Under the pieces are notes generated by a model, which had not been told where the DNA came from, made no database searches, and saw only the letters and a list, made by a program, of their open reading frames with translations. 45,144 nt of DNA from Priapulus caudatus (lineage: Eukaryota; Priapulida; Priapulimorpha; Priapulimorphida; Priapulidae), in assembly GCF_000485595.1 (NCBI RefSeq), contig NW_014578333.1, forward strand, positions 25,804 through 70,947. The letters run 5' to 3'. This document shows, piece after piece, positions 33,443 through 39,800 of this stretch (position 1 is its first letter; every line of letters starts with the position of its first letter). The translations under genes were made by a program, and so were the position numbers.

Positions 33443-36400
33443 ACACAGCTGACACAAGCTGAATATAGATCTAAAACACAATACATATATAGTCTGCACA
33501 CTTGGTTTCGGTATGATTGCGAGAGAATATGATGCTACAAGTGAACACCCACCTTGATCAGCTCTTGCCTCCATTCCTCCTGCTGCCTTGCATGTTCTAC
33601 GGGGTCCGTTATGTTCGGATGTACACCGGAATCAGGAGAAGCAGTTGTCGAATTGTACAGGTTCTCATTTGTCATCTCTGCATTGTCATAGAGTTCATGA
33701 TCTGCCACAATAGAAAAATCTTCCTGTGACACCAATATTAGAAATGGGAATAACGGCTACAGAATCAACAGTTGTGCACTCGAAAAATTTCAATATTTTG
33801 GTCAGTAGAGTCGTTATCTGATAGTAGTGAATACTTAAATTGACTACGTCACGAATTTTCTATGGTAAAGTTTGTAAATTTTTGTTGCCATTTTTTTACA
33901 TTAAAAGTAAGAACTATCGAGACTAAACGTATCGTCAAATTCTTACCTGATAAGATTGTTTCTCAACTAGTTAAAAATCCAAAAAACCTAGACGATTTGA
34001 TATTAGTGTTCCTAACATTAATTGCTTGCTATGGGCTTGCTATGTATGAGTCACGAGTGTATGTTCACATCAAACAATATAGTAAAATAAGTATAATGCA
34101 GCAATTTAACCATAAAAAGTGAACAGAATTACTTATATTTTGTGAAAAAGTGGTTTTTTTTTTTTTACTATTTACGTTGACGTAATCACTTTAAATGATT
34201 ACATATTTCATCTACTATGGCCTTTATGATGCAGTAACTAAAGCTAGGTGTAACACTACACACTGTAGCAGGGGTAGAAATTAACTTTTAAACACGAAAG
34301 TCCGTAGCAAAATGATAGAGTCTGCAGTCTGAAGTTCAAAATTAAAGATATTAACAATAACACGTGCTTATTTTGAAGATTCATGTGGTTACACGTCTGC
34401 CCAATTTTCTTTGGACATAAATTTGCTGAAAAAATACGGTAATTCTGCGAGGCCGTGCTCTGGAACGAACTAGTTAGTATAGTATGGCAGAATTTTCAGG
34501 GAGTCACACGAACTGGGGTTAAACTCTCAAATCGTGAATTTATTTCCCCAAGGCGTTATTTCGAAATCTGGCGCCATCGCCGCCATCTTTGTCTCATTAA
34601 GGAGGTGTACAACAGTAAGCCTCCACAAATTGTTCACAGTTGCACTATTTCGTCTCTAGAGAAGGCCTTTTTTGGCTTTTTTTTTCGCCAAAATTCGGCA
34701 CCAGAGTGCAATAATTTGCATTATGCACGCAAGTTAGATGCCTCGTGGACGTCTAGAAAGCATTAGAAGTAAAATTGGTCTTGTTGTGTACTCGTGACAT
34801 TCCGTCAGGTGGCGTAGCCGCAGCGACCGGCTGGTGATTTTTGTGTATGAAATGTGTTCAGACAACTTTGCAGAAATTTGCATCATAGAGCTGGCAAAAG
34901 TTTCGAGCGGAGCATAGAGCATGAATCTGTAGTTATTTAACATGAATAAAGTGTATGTTTTGTAAGTGCAGTAACAGTGTGAGTATTTTTAATTAATTTC
35001 TGTTCGATGCTTATTCAGGCCTGCAGCCTATGGACGCCCTCTACTGTTGTTCAACACCTTAACTTCACTGGCAGCAAGAACAAGTCCGCACCTGCAGCTA
35101 CAGCACACACGCGGCCATTGACTATATATAACAACATGGTGCTTAACTCGCCGCCACACGGACCACAACTCACCGTTTTCCATCAGTTACAACTCCGGTG
35201 TTCCTGCAGGTGACTCCACTTTCCAACTATCGCTGGAATCGTGGAAGACTGCTGAACAAGCTACACCCGCCATTTTTGACAATCGGCCTGCCAGAATGCG
35301 CTCAAATCACAGAAATTCCTCAAATATCCATGAGAAATGATTCTTCGAATGCTACTATTGAAGAAGACGGCAGGGCCGGCTGCGCTGATTGGCTGCAGCA
35401 AGTCAGTTGCGTAGTTGCGCAGCCTGTCTGCGCATTAAACTTGCTGCAGCCAATCAGCGCAGCCGGCCCTGCCGCCTTCTTCAATAGTAGCATTCGAAGA
35501 ATCATTTCGCATGGATATTTGAAGAATTTCTATGATTTGAGCGCATTCTCGCGGGCCGATTGTCAAAAATGGCGGGTGTAGCTTGTTCAGCAGTCATCCT
35601 CGATTCCAACGATAGTTGGAAAGTGGCGTCATCTGCAGGAACACCGGAGTTGTAACTGATTGAAAACGATGAGTTGTGGTCCGTGCGGCGGCGAGTTAAG
35701 CACCATGTTGTTATATATAGTCTGTTGCGGACAATTCAGCTCTATCAGGCAGATATTTGAGCCATATTTGAGATAATTTGTCAGAGTTATTTCCCTTGCA
35801 TTGCGCTAACATTGGCGCATTGTGAGCGCTAGCTATCCGCCCTTGACAAGAGAGGGCGCTGGGTGGAGAGAGATTATGGGATGGTTTCCTGGAATCGTGA
35901 GGCGCACGTTTTGGAATTGAAAAGGAAACCAGAGGAGGCCTTACGGGCAGATGGGTGATGAATGTTTGCGTGTATAAGTTCCCAATTTGTTTGTACCTGA
36001 GATTGCCGGACATCTGAGATACTGAGATACTGAGTGAGCTACAGGGCTAATATGTTCTGAAGGCAAGTGAACTGATATGTATTGAGCGAACTGATATGTA
36101 TTGAGTTTTGAACTGAACTGTTACGCACTATATCGAAGCTGATCTGTAGCCTAGACACTAACTTGCATCGTTGTGAAATCGTGCGCCTGACGGGCGGTTG
36201 AAGTGAAGTACAGAGATGGTCGTGCATTATGTGAGGTGACTGTGAAGCTAATGTACGTGCATTTGTAGACAGTGTGTTGCTGCAGAATTTTAGACTGGAA
36301 AATAAATGTTTGAAACTGTATTCGGTGTTATCAGCGTGACTGCAATTGGAACGAATGAATCACCCACAACATAGTCAATGGCCGCGTGTGTGTTGTAGCT

Positions 36401-36601
36401 GCAGGTGCGGGCTTGTTCTTGCTGCCAGTGCTTAACTTAAGTATGAAAACGAATGGACTGCCGTAACCGTGGGCCGTAGCCTCGAGACATTAACTTTAAC
36501 TTTTAAGATAAGGCTGCTGTACCCGGCCGTAGCCACTCCCAAGTTTAAAAGTAAAACAAAGGTAGTTTTTTATTACCTTTTTCCTCTGGTGTCATACTCA
36601 T
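14502..36601 (-). CDS. TPD52-like: TPD52-family gene (tumor protein D52-like), first exon uncertain
   Basis: D52-family proteins are small coiled-coil proteins that self-associate and act in vesicle trafficking. Seven - strand exons join in phase: 33723-33553, 33096-32948, 28520-28419, 24002-23942, 18734-18711, 17153-17133 and 14627-14502 (TAG), giving 217 aa beyond the first exon. Markers are an acidic N-terminus, the coiled-coil core with [12 protein letters not shown] and [22 protein letters not shown] with SIGTSVSKK, and the family signature TAFKSFEEK. Every internal exon keeps frame, and all junctions are GT-AG. The two small exons are multiples of three and could be skipped. The gene is long because its introns are filled with mobile elements. 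The start codon is unproven: the candidate at 36601-36577 ends in phase 1 while the next known exon needs phase 0, so another small exon or a different start is implied. Confidence 0.9.
14931..15075 (+). repeat. (CT)n microsatellite
   Basis: About 35 uninterrupted CT units, then CTTT/CCCT variants, followed to about 15150 by imperfect CTCATCCTCCTTC repeats. Confidence 0.97.
15463..15523 (+). repeat. (GA)n microsatellite
   Basis: GAGA tract just before the assembly gap. Confidence 0.95.
15565..15574. other. Assembly gap of ten Ns
   Basis: Ten N bases between a GA tract and a CA tract, so a join in low-complexity DNA. The gap length is probably a placeholder. Confidence 0.98.
15590..15782 (+). 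repeat. (CA)n / (CACG)n microsatellite
   Basis: CA dinucleotides with CACG tetramer stretches; the His-Thr open frames across it are artefacts. Confidence 0.97.
16618..16915. mobile_element. MITE with (TTAGGG)n core and ~10-bp target duplication
   Basis: The 298-bp element has ~90-100-bp inverted arms (CTATGTCCCCCGGGGTACTG, then GGAACGTACCCTGGGTACGG and GTATACCGGAACGTACCCTG; mirrored on the right). The unpaired centre holds about eight TTAGGG units (16707-16757). It is flanked by the direct repeat TCAACTATCG at 16608-16617 and 16916-16925. No coding capacity. The superfamily is not assigned; a 9-10-bp duplication fits few common MITE families. Confidence 0.88.
17133..17153 (-). CDS. TPD52-like: TPD52-like candidate microexon 2 (21 nt, GRRYSWA)
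   Basis: Acceptor TTTATGTGTGCTGCAG, exon GGC AGG CGA TAC TCG TGG GCG, donor GTAGGTGAAG, all on the - strand. It is phase 0 on both sides, so it can be included or skipped without a frame change. Its peptide has an RRxS basophilic-kinase consensus and resembles the neighbouring microexon. Without transcripts the exon remains a prediction. Confidence 0.5.
17154..18710 (-). other. Intron between the two microexons
   Basis: AT-rich sequence carrying the palindrome at 18094-18136. Otherwise nothing recognised. Confidence 0.7.
18094..18136. repeat. Near-perfect palindrome A (21-bp stem, 1-nt loop)
   Basis: The left arm starts ATCAGAAGTAGATAATAGG and the right arm is its exact complement, with a single unpaired A at 18115. 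A longer outer repeat (ATAGATATCAT at 18084 and ATGATATCTAT at about 18158) surrounds it. It is related to the palindromes at 18929-18973 and 27884-27920. Confidence 0.95.
18711..18734 (-). CDS. TPD52-like: TPD52-like candidate microexon 1 (24 nt, GGSRRTSW)
   Basis: Acceptor CTGTTTGCTGTGGATCAG, eight codons encoding GGSRRTSW, donor GTAGGTGCTG on the - strand. It is phase 0 at both ends. The RRTS sequence fits a PKA-type phosphorylation consensus. It lies between the KSFEEK exon and the last exon. I recall a GGSRRT string near the C-terminus of human TPD52L1, which may be coincidence. Confidence 0.55.
18929..18973. repeat. Near-perfect palindrome B (22-bp stem, 1-nt loop)
   Basis: The left arm is ATCAGGAGTTAATAAAGAC plus AAA, with an exact complementary right arm and one unpaired T at 18951. 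It is followed by ATAATATAGCATGTG, similar to the ATCATATAACACATG that follows palindrome A. Confidence 0.95.
20480..22110 (+). pseudogene. Dead Ty3/gypsy pol fragment (protease, RNase H end, integrase)
   Basis: Fragments in gypsy order on the + strand, antisense to the host gene. A retropepsin-like stretch [16 protein letters not shown] (20572-20620; the usual DTGA aspartate is Ser) is followed by a protease C-terminal part with [12 protein letters not shown] (about 20884-20924). Next comes an RNase H tail ([13 protein letters not shown], then [14 protein letters not shown] in another frame, 21261-21355). An integrase part follows, [12 protein letters not shown]...[12 protein letters not shown] (21543-21630), keeping the catalytic Glu of NGQSE. 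A C-terminal PRSYL...KEILRFLQS stretch lies near 21990-22078. Most of the reverse transcriptase and the first integrase acidic residues are missing. Frameshifts and stops make it non-functional, and no LTRs were found. Confidence 0.85.
23226..23299 (+). repeat. (GAT)n microsatellite
   Basis: About 24 uninterrupted GAT units. Confidence 0.98.
23942..24002 (-). CDS. TPD52-like: TPD52-like exon with TAFKSFEEK signature
   Basis: Acceptor TTATCACTTACAG, donor AAG|GTGAGT. It enters in phase 2, completing an Arg codon, and exits in phase 0. It encodes [20 protein letters not shown], the most diagnostic block of the D52 family (human NSPTFKSFEEKVE). Confidence 0.95.
24340..24816. mobile_element. hAT MITE with perfect 8-bp target duplication
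   Basis: The element runs from TAGTGTTGTCAATCGG to CGATGATCGTGACATCACTA, imperfect inverted ends of hAT type. It is flanked by TGTAATAG at 24332-24339 and 24817-24824. The 3' end of about 65 bp (AAGCGCTTGGTTCGAGCC to TGACATCACTA) is present twice in tandem (about 24688-24751 and 24752-24816), so it carries two candidate right termini. Confidence 0.92.
24828..25083 (+). repeat. (ACGC)n / (ACAC)n microsatellite
   Basis: About 256 bp of ACGCACGC with ACACGC and ACGTACGTGCAC interruptions. It lies directly after the right target duplication of the hAT MITE. Open frames across it are artefacts. Confidence 0.97.
26702..27853 (-). mobile_element. ~1.15-kb dispersed element, copy 1
   Basis: It matches 43886-45040 in inverse orientation over nearly its whole length. 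Shared blocks include GATGGTATCAGGAACCTTCTC, the paired TTTGACCTTTGACC runs, CGTACGTCGAGCGGTTAAGA and the end GATCATGCGATTCTACAAGC. Its 27.85-kb end is a decayed AGCTCA hairpin. No plausible protein is encoded; the strand given places the hairpin end first. The element class is not assigned. Confidence 0.85.
27884..27920. repeat. Palindrome C (15-bp stem)
   Basis: Arms ATCAAGAGTAGATAA and its exact complement TTATCTACTCTTGAT around the 7-nt loop TAAACAT. It is followed about 15 nt later by GTCACATG. Arm sequence is close to palindromes A and B. Confidence 0.93.
28212..28272 (+). repeat. (CACG)n / (CA)n microsatellite
   Basis: ACACACGCACGCACG tract; overlapping open frames are artefacts. It is preceded by a G-rich run (GGGTTGGGGTGGGGTGG, about 28147-28170). 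Confidence 0.96.
28419..28520 (-). CDS. TPD52-like: TPD52-like exon (YQKTSHGLK...SKKMVDL)
   Basis: Acceptor TAAATTTTCAG, donor CAG|GTTCGT; 102 nt. It enters in phase 2 (completing Val) and exits in phase 2 (AG, completed to Arg). [14 protein letters not shown] and [13 protein letters not shown] match human YKKTSETLSQAGQK and SVGSVITKKLEDV. An internal ATAG|GTACAA site was considered as donor but breaks phase with the next exon. Confidence 0.94.
29416..30205. mobile_element. TIR element (~115-bp TIRs) with tandemly doubled left end
   Basis: The left end (AAAGGAATAATAGGTCCATTG ... GTATTAGTTTGTAC) is mirrored at 30086-30205. The terminal 69 bp of the left end is present twice in tandem (29416-29484 and 29485-29553). 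TTAA occurs at each outer edge and at the junction of the doubled unit. The interior (29640-30060) is more GC-rich and holds only a very short open frame. TTAA would fit a piggyBac-type duplication, but the termini do not start with the usual CCC. Confidence 0.8.
30268..31273 (+). mobile_element. Non-autonomous Helitron 1
   Basis: It starts TCTAATATATATTGTGG after a host A and ends with the hairpin GCGGTAACCGC followed by AGCTAG. This is the classical Helitron arrangement: 5' TC, 3' hairpin plus CTAG. It contains a GTAT microsatellite and the shared block CTTCCCTATATAGGCGGCCA. No Rep-helicase is encoded. Confidence 0.88.
30290..30352 (+). repeat. (GTAT)n microsatellite
   Basis: About 14 GTAT units with one interruption, near the 5' end of Helitron 1. 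The same tract is shorter in Helitron 2 (about 31293-31312). Confidence 0.97.
31274..32518 (+). mobile_element. Non-autonomous Helitron 2, abutting Helitron 1
   Basis: It begins TCTAATATATATTTGAG directly after the CTAG of Helitron 1 and ends with hairpin GCGGGTACCCGC and CTAG at 32515-32518, followed by T. The 3' hairpin differs from Helitron 1 by a length change present in both arms. The 3' portion is internally duplicated: 31559-31749 resembles 32199-32405. Confidence 0.88.
32948..33096 (-). CDS. TPD52-like: TPD52-like exon, coiled-coil core
   Basis: Acceptor CGTCTTTCCGCAG, donor GT|GTAAGT; phase 0 to 2, 49 codons plus 2 nt. [12 protein letters not shown] and ELKQKLGIT match the D52 coiled coil (human [13 protein letters not shown]-type), then [16 protein letters not shown]. 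Confidence 0.96.
33097..33552 (-). other. Short TPD52-like intron with (TC)n
   Basis: (TC)n microsatellite at 33361-33438 with small interruptions; nothing else recognised. Confidence 0.85.
33361..33438 (+). repeat. (TC)n microsatellite
   Basis: TC dinucleotides with a CGCTCCCTTTCTG interruption. The Arg-Glu and Ser-Leu open frames across it are artefacts. Confidence 0.97.
33553..33723 (-). CDS. TPD52-like: TPD52-like exon, acidic N-terminal region
   Basis: Acceptor TTGGTGTCACAG, donor AAG|GTGGGT; 57 codons, phase 0 to 0. It starts [13 protein letters not shown] and ends EEWRQELIK, which leads into the coiled coil, like the EEEELRAEL-type segment of D52 proteins. The acceptor means a further upstream exon supplies the start. 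Confidence 0.9.
34269..34520 (-). repeat. Repeat shared with the interior of the MITE at 9580-10351
   Basis: The - strand of this region (GTGTGACTCCCTGAAAATTC, CTAACTAGTTCGTTCCAGAG) matches about 9950-10000 on the + strand. Its left edge CAGGGGTAGAAATTAAC resembles the hAT-like TIR seen at 8713 and 38835. Confidence 0.7.
35056..36441. repeat. Large foldback palindrome, right arm split by an LTR
   Basis: The left arm (about 35056-35400) is the reverse complement of the right arm (35442-35722 continued at 36377-36441). By eye the identity is above 90%, with a 41-nt spacer (35401-35441). It includes TCCAACTATCG/CGATAGTTGGA, ATTTTTGACAATCGGCC/GGCCGATTGTCAAAAAT and CTGATTGGCTGCAGCA/TGCTGCAGCCAATCAG. 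The open frame across 35198-35581 is a by-product of the arms. No target duplication was resolved at the outer edges. Confidence 0.9.
35723..36371 (-). mobile_element. Solo LTR with 5-bp target duplication
   Basis: The 649-bp insertion begins TGTTGCGGAC and ends CACCCACAACA, the TG...CA form of retroviral LTRs with a short inverted TGTTG/CAACA. It is flanked by TAGTC at 35718-35722 and 36372-36376. AATAAA occurs near the right end on the + strand (about 36300), which would place transcription on +; the strand is therefore uncertain. No internal retroelement region is present. Confidence 0.88.
36577..36601 (-). CDS. TPD52-like: Candidate TPD52-like first coding exon (MSMTPEEK)
   Basis: On the - strand, CAAG ATG AGT ATG ACA CCA GAG GAA AAA G|GTAATA gives an acidic start typical of D52 proteins. 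It sits about 230 bp from the divergent SF3B6 start. It exits in phase 1 whereas exon 33723-33553 enters in phase 0, so a small linking exon would be needed. Treat as a hypothesis. Confidence 0.35.
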
Positions 36602-36830
36602 CTTGACGTGTTTTCTTAAACTCGATATGAAACGGCTTCACACTGCGAACTTTACACGAGAGACACTTAATTGCTACGTTGTCAACAAATGTGGAAACAT
36701 GCGCAATGACTGTGATGACTTGACATATCCCTTATTGCACCGCGAAGTGAACACATGAGCATCCTGCTGCTGTTCATTTGTTGTTTCCCAGCTGATTTGT
36801 GGGTGAAATTTACCACACAACGTTTTCAAA
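36602..36830. promoter_or_regulatory. Probable bidirectional promoter region
   Basis: A 229-bp stretch between the SF3B6 ATG and the candidate TPD52-like ATG on the other strand. It has no TATA box that I can see and no repeat, unlike the flanking DNA. The assignment rests on gene arrangement only. Confidence 0.4.
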
Positions 36831-36854
36831 ATGGCGATGCAAAGAAAGACAAAC
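36831..36854 (+). CDS. SF3B6: SF3B6 exon 1 (MAMQRKTN)
   Basis: ATG preceded by TTTTCAAA, eight codons, donor AAC|GTGAGT, phase 0 out. MAMQ is the family's standard start. Confidence 0.95.
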
Positions 36855-39800
36855 GTGAGTTGTTGAACTTGTTCACGTAATTCTCACAAACTTAGTTGTT
36901 ATTAATATGAATAGCATAAGAACATTATTTAGGTTTTAGACAAATTATCTAATTCATTAAAAACGAGAGTGCAGTATTCCGTCTTTCTAGCTCTTCATTC
37001 TTCATTAGACTTGAAACTCGCCGAAACTCCCATTCAATGGTTCAATGATTCAATGGCCATCGGCATTGATACCTTACCGGTTTACTAGCCACAAGTTCCC
37101 TTCTCGCTTAACACTACGTGGCGAGAGGAGGCCGTGTAACAGTCGGAGAGCGTGGTCGGTTTACCGGTTTAATAAACATGAAAACACCGTCACTTCTGCA
37201 GGAAATGCGGCGGTAGAATACACACTAACACAGGCACTTGGGCCGTTTCAATAATAAAATGATGGTTAATAATAATAACGCTGTTGCTGCTGCAACGGTA
37301 CCGTCGCCGATTTTTTTTCTCTTAAAGTCACGGTACTGACGCCTGATTGGTTGATAAGCGCAACGAGCGCTACCTGTCGTCAAAAAGAAAATAATGCGCA
37401 TCAGTGATTAGGGATTAGGGTCAGGATTAGGGTTAAGGTTAGGATTAGGGTTAGGGTTAGGGTTTTTGCATCATGATATCTGTCCCCACACCATAGATTA
37501 ATTTTTGTGGATAACACTGCCTATATATAGCGCGGCGACACATATATATATTTAGTGTGAAGGTTAGTATTGGCGGTGTTGGAGTGAGGGTTAACGTTAG
37601 GGTTAACGTTTTGAACGTCATCGTCAACGTTATCACGTGACCTCCCTCCACGCCCGGGGGATAGCAACACCCAAAAGCAACGGTAGTTATTATTCGCCGA
37701 TAGATGGCGCTGGCATCACTACCGTGACTTTAAGAGAAAAAAAATCGGCGACGGTACCGTTGCAGCAACAACAGCCTAATAATAAATACAACTTGTCAGT
37801 ACTACTAGTAGTAAGTACTACTACTACTAGACCTACCACTACCAGTAATAGTCTTAATGTTTGATTTGACCTAATAACTTCACTTCAATACCGTTTAAAG
37901 CGAGAGAGAGTCGCAGCCAATAGGGATCTCGACTTGGTTTTCGGCAAAAATACCAGATTTTCACCACTCATTATCTCAGCGTAGGGGCATCGAAGGGACA
38001 AGCGGCTTGTTTTATATATATTAGTAAGGTAGGACAGCTTAGAAATACTACCGCAAAGAATCGTCAAAATAAAACGGGCAAAGTTTCTTAATTCAACTAA
38101 TAGTACAACATGGTTTCAGTATTTCACCGTTGTACGCTCTCCATTTAATACGCTCTTGGTAAGTCTATGAGATGGTGAGGTTAATGTTAGAGTCAAATAT
38201 TGAGGGCCAGTGTTTTAGCTTGGTATTTTCACACAGTAACTTAGCACCTCCTATATTGATTAGTCTTTCAAGTCCAAGGGACTATATGATATCAAAGATA
38301 GAGAAAGACAGGTGATCAAATATTATAGAGAGATCAATGTTGCGGATTGCAATGCTAATGCACAAATTTAACACCCATGTGTGAAATTAATGCACCATGT
38401 GCAATGTTCCCCACGTTTTTACACTAGAATTAGTTGGAGCCCTGCCACTTCTGCAGGAACTAAGTTCTTCAGAAGTTGACAAGTAACATAGTTTATTACG
38501 TAGGTTGTGTGTATGATGTAAGGTGTTACTCAATTCATCATCATCATCAACAACAACAACAACAACAACACTGTGACTCGCTGGACCCGATAATTACGGA
38601 CTGTTATGTCATAAAATGACGCCTCTTGACATTGTGCACTACATGTTTGGGCTGAGGGGACAGACCAATCGGTACTAGGTGGCTACTATCGATAATACCT
38701 AATAGTCAATATTCCAGTTTTTTTTTTAAATAAATGAAATCTAGCATTTACTACTAGATGCTCTCATGCACTATCAGTTTGGCCCAGAACACTACCCAAA
38801 CTTATATGGAACAGTCAATTTTAAAGGTTACTAACAGGGGTCGAAATTCGCTAAAAAAAACACTTGCGCATGCCACAAGTTAGGTTAAACAATTACTTGT
38901 GCCAAGAGATTTTTACTTGCACCTACCTCTGTTGCTCTCCAAACTGGCAGTACCCCTTCCCTTTCTCCCTGTTTTAGTTTGTGATTTATTTTATGTCTTC
39001 TGTGTCTTCCTGCTCTGATTCAGAGTCATTTACGCTTCAATTTCGTACAGAAATCAAAATAAAATGGGTCTGACTTCTAAATACGTAAGTAGCTGGCATA
39101 TTGTTGACTTGCGGCAGCCGCAAGTTGCTACTAAACATCGCTTGCGTTCGGTGAAAATCAGTTGTGTTGCGCAATCACTATATAGCGAATTTCGACCCCT
39201 GGTTACCGACACCATGTGGGTCAATGGCCAAAAAAATATATATGAACCCTGCTCTGACTTGATCCACAGCTACTGACCTACATCTTATTACCTCTGCCCA
39301 ACGGAGTTGGAGGAGGTTATGTTTTCGCTCTCGTGTGTTTGTGTGTTTGTGTGTTCGTGCGATCGATATTAGCGCGTCGAGTCAAGCCAGCCAGCCATCC
39401 ACAGCCAGCTCCAGCAGCAGTCGGCAGCAGCGAGCGGCGAGCCAGCTCGTAACACATACATGTTACATGGGAGCGTGTACATGTCAGTACACTGGCGTAT
39501 ATCAGGCTTTCATTTTTAAGGGGCGCGATCGCGCTCGCGCTCCACCGCGCACCATAAATTGTGCCATGGTGCGCGCATCATCGCGCCTCATAAAAGTGGT
39601 TGAAATCGCGCACCAAAAGTCTGTGTATTATGTTGAAATAGCGCTCCATTTTACAGGGATGAGAATCTTCCGCGGATCCGCGGAAATCCGCGGATTTCAC
39701 AGTCCCAGGGTCGATTTTGTGAAACGTCTAAATCCGTTGAGAGAAAATTTTAGGGGGGTTAGAATGTACAAATTTTCATTTTACAGTCCAACAGCCTACT

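Larger units (their letters stand above)
33724..36576 (-). other. TPD52-like first intron region
   Basis: It holds a repeat at 34269-34520, a foldback palindrome (35056-36441) and a solo LTR (35723-36371). No convincing exon with a phase-0 exit was found; 33724-34260 is AT-rich and featureless. Confidence 0.65.

Noticed and set aside
35198-35581. 127-residue open frame
   Set aside because: It spans the palindrome centre and its mirror frame on the other strand is also open; no family similarity.
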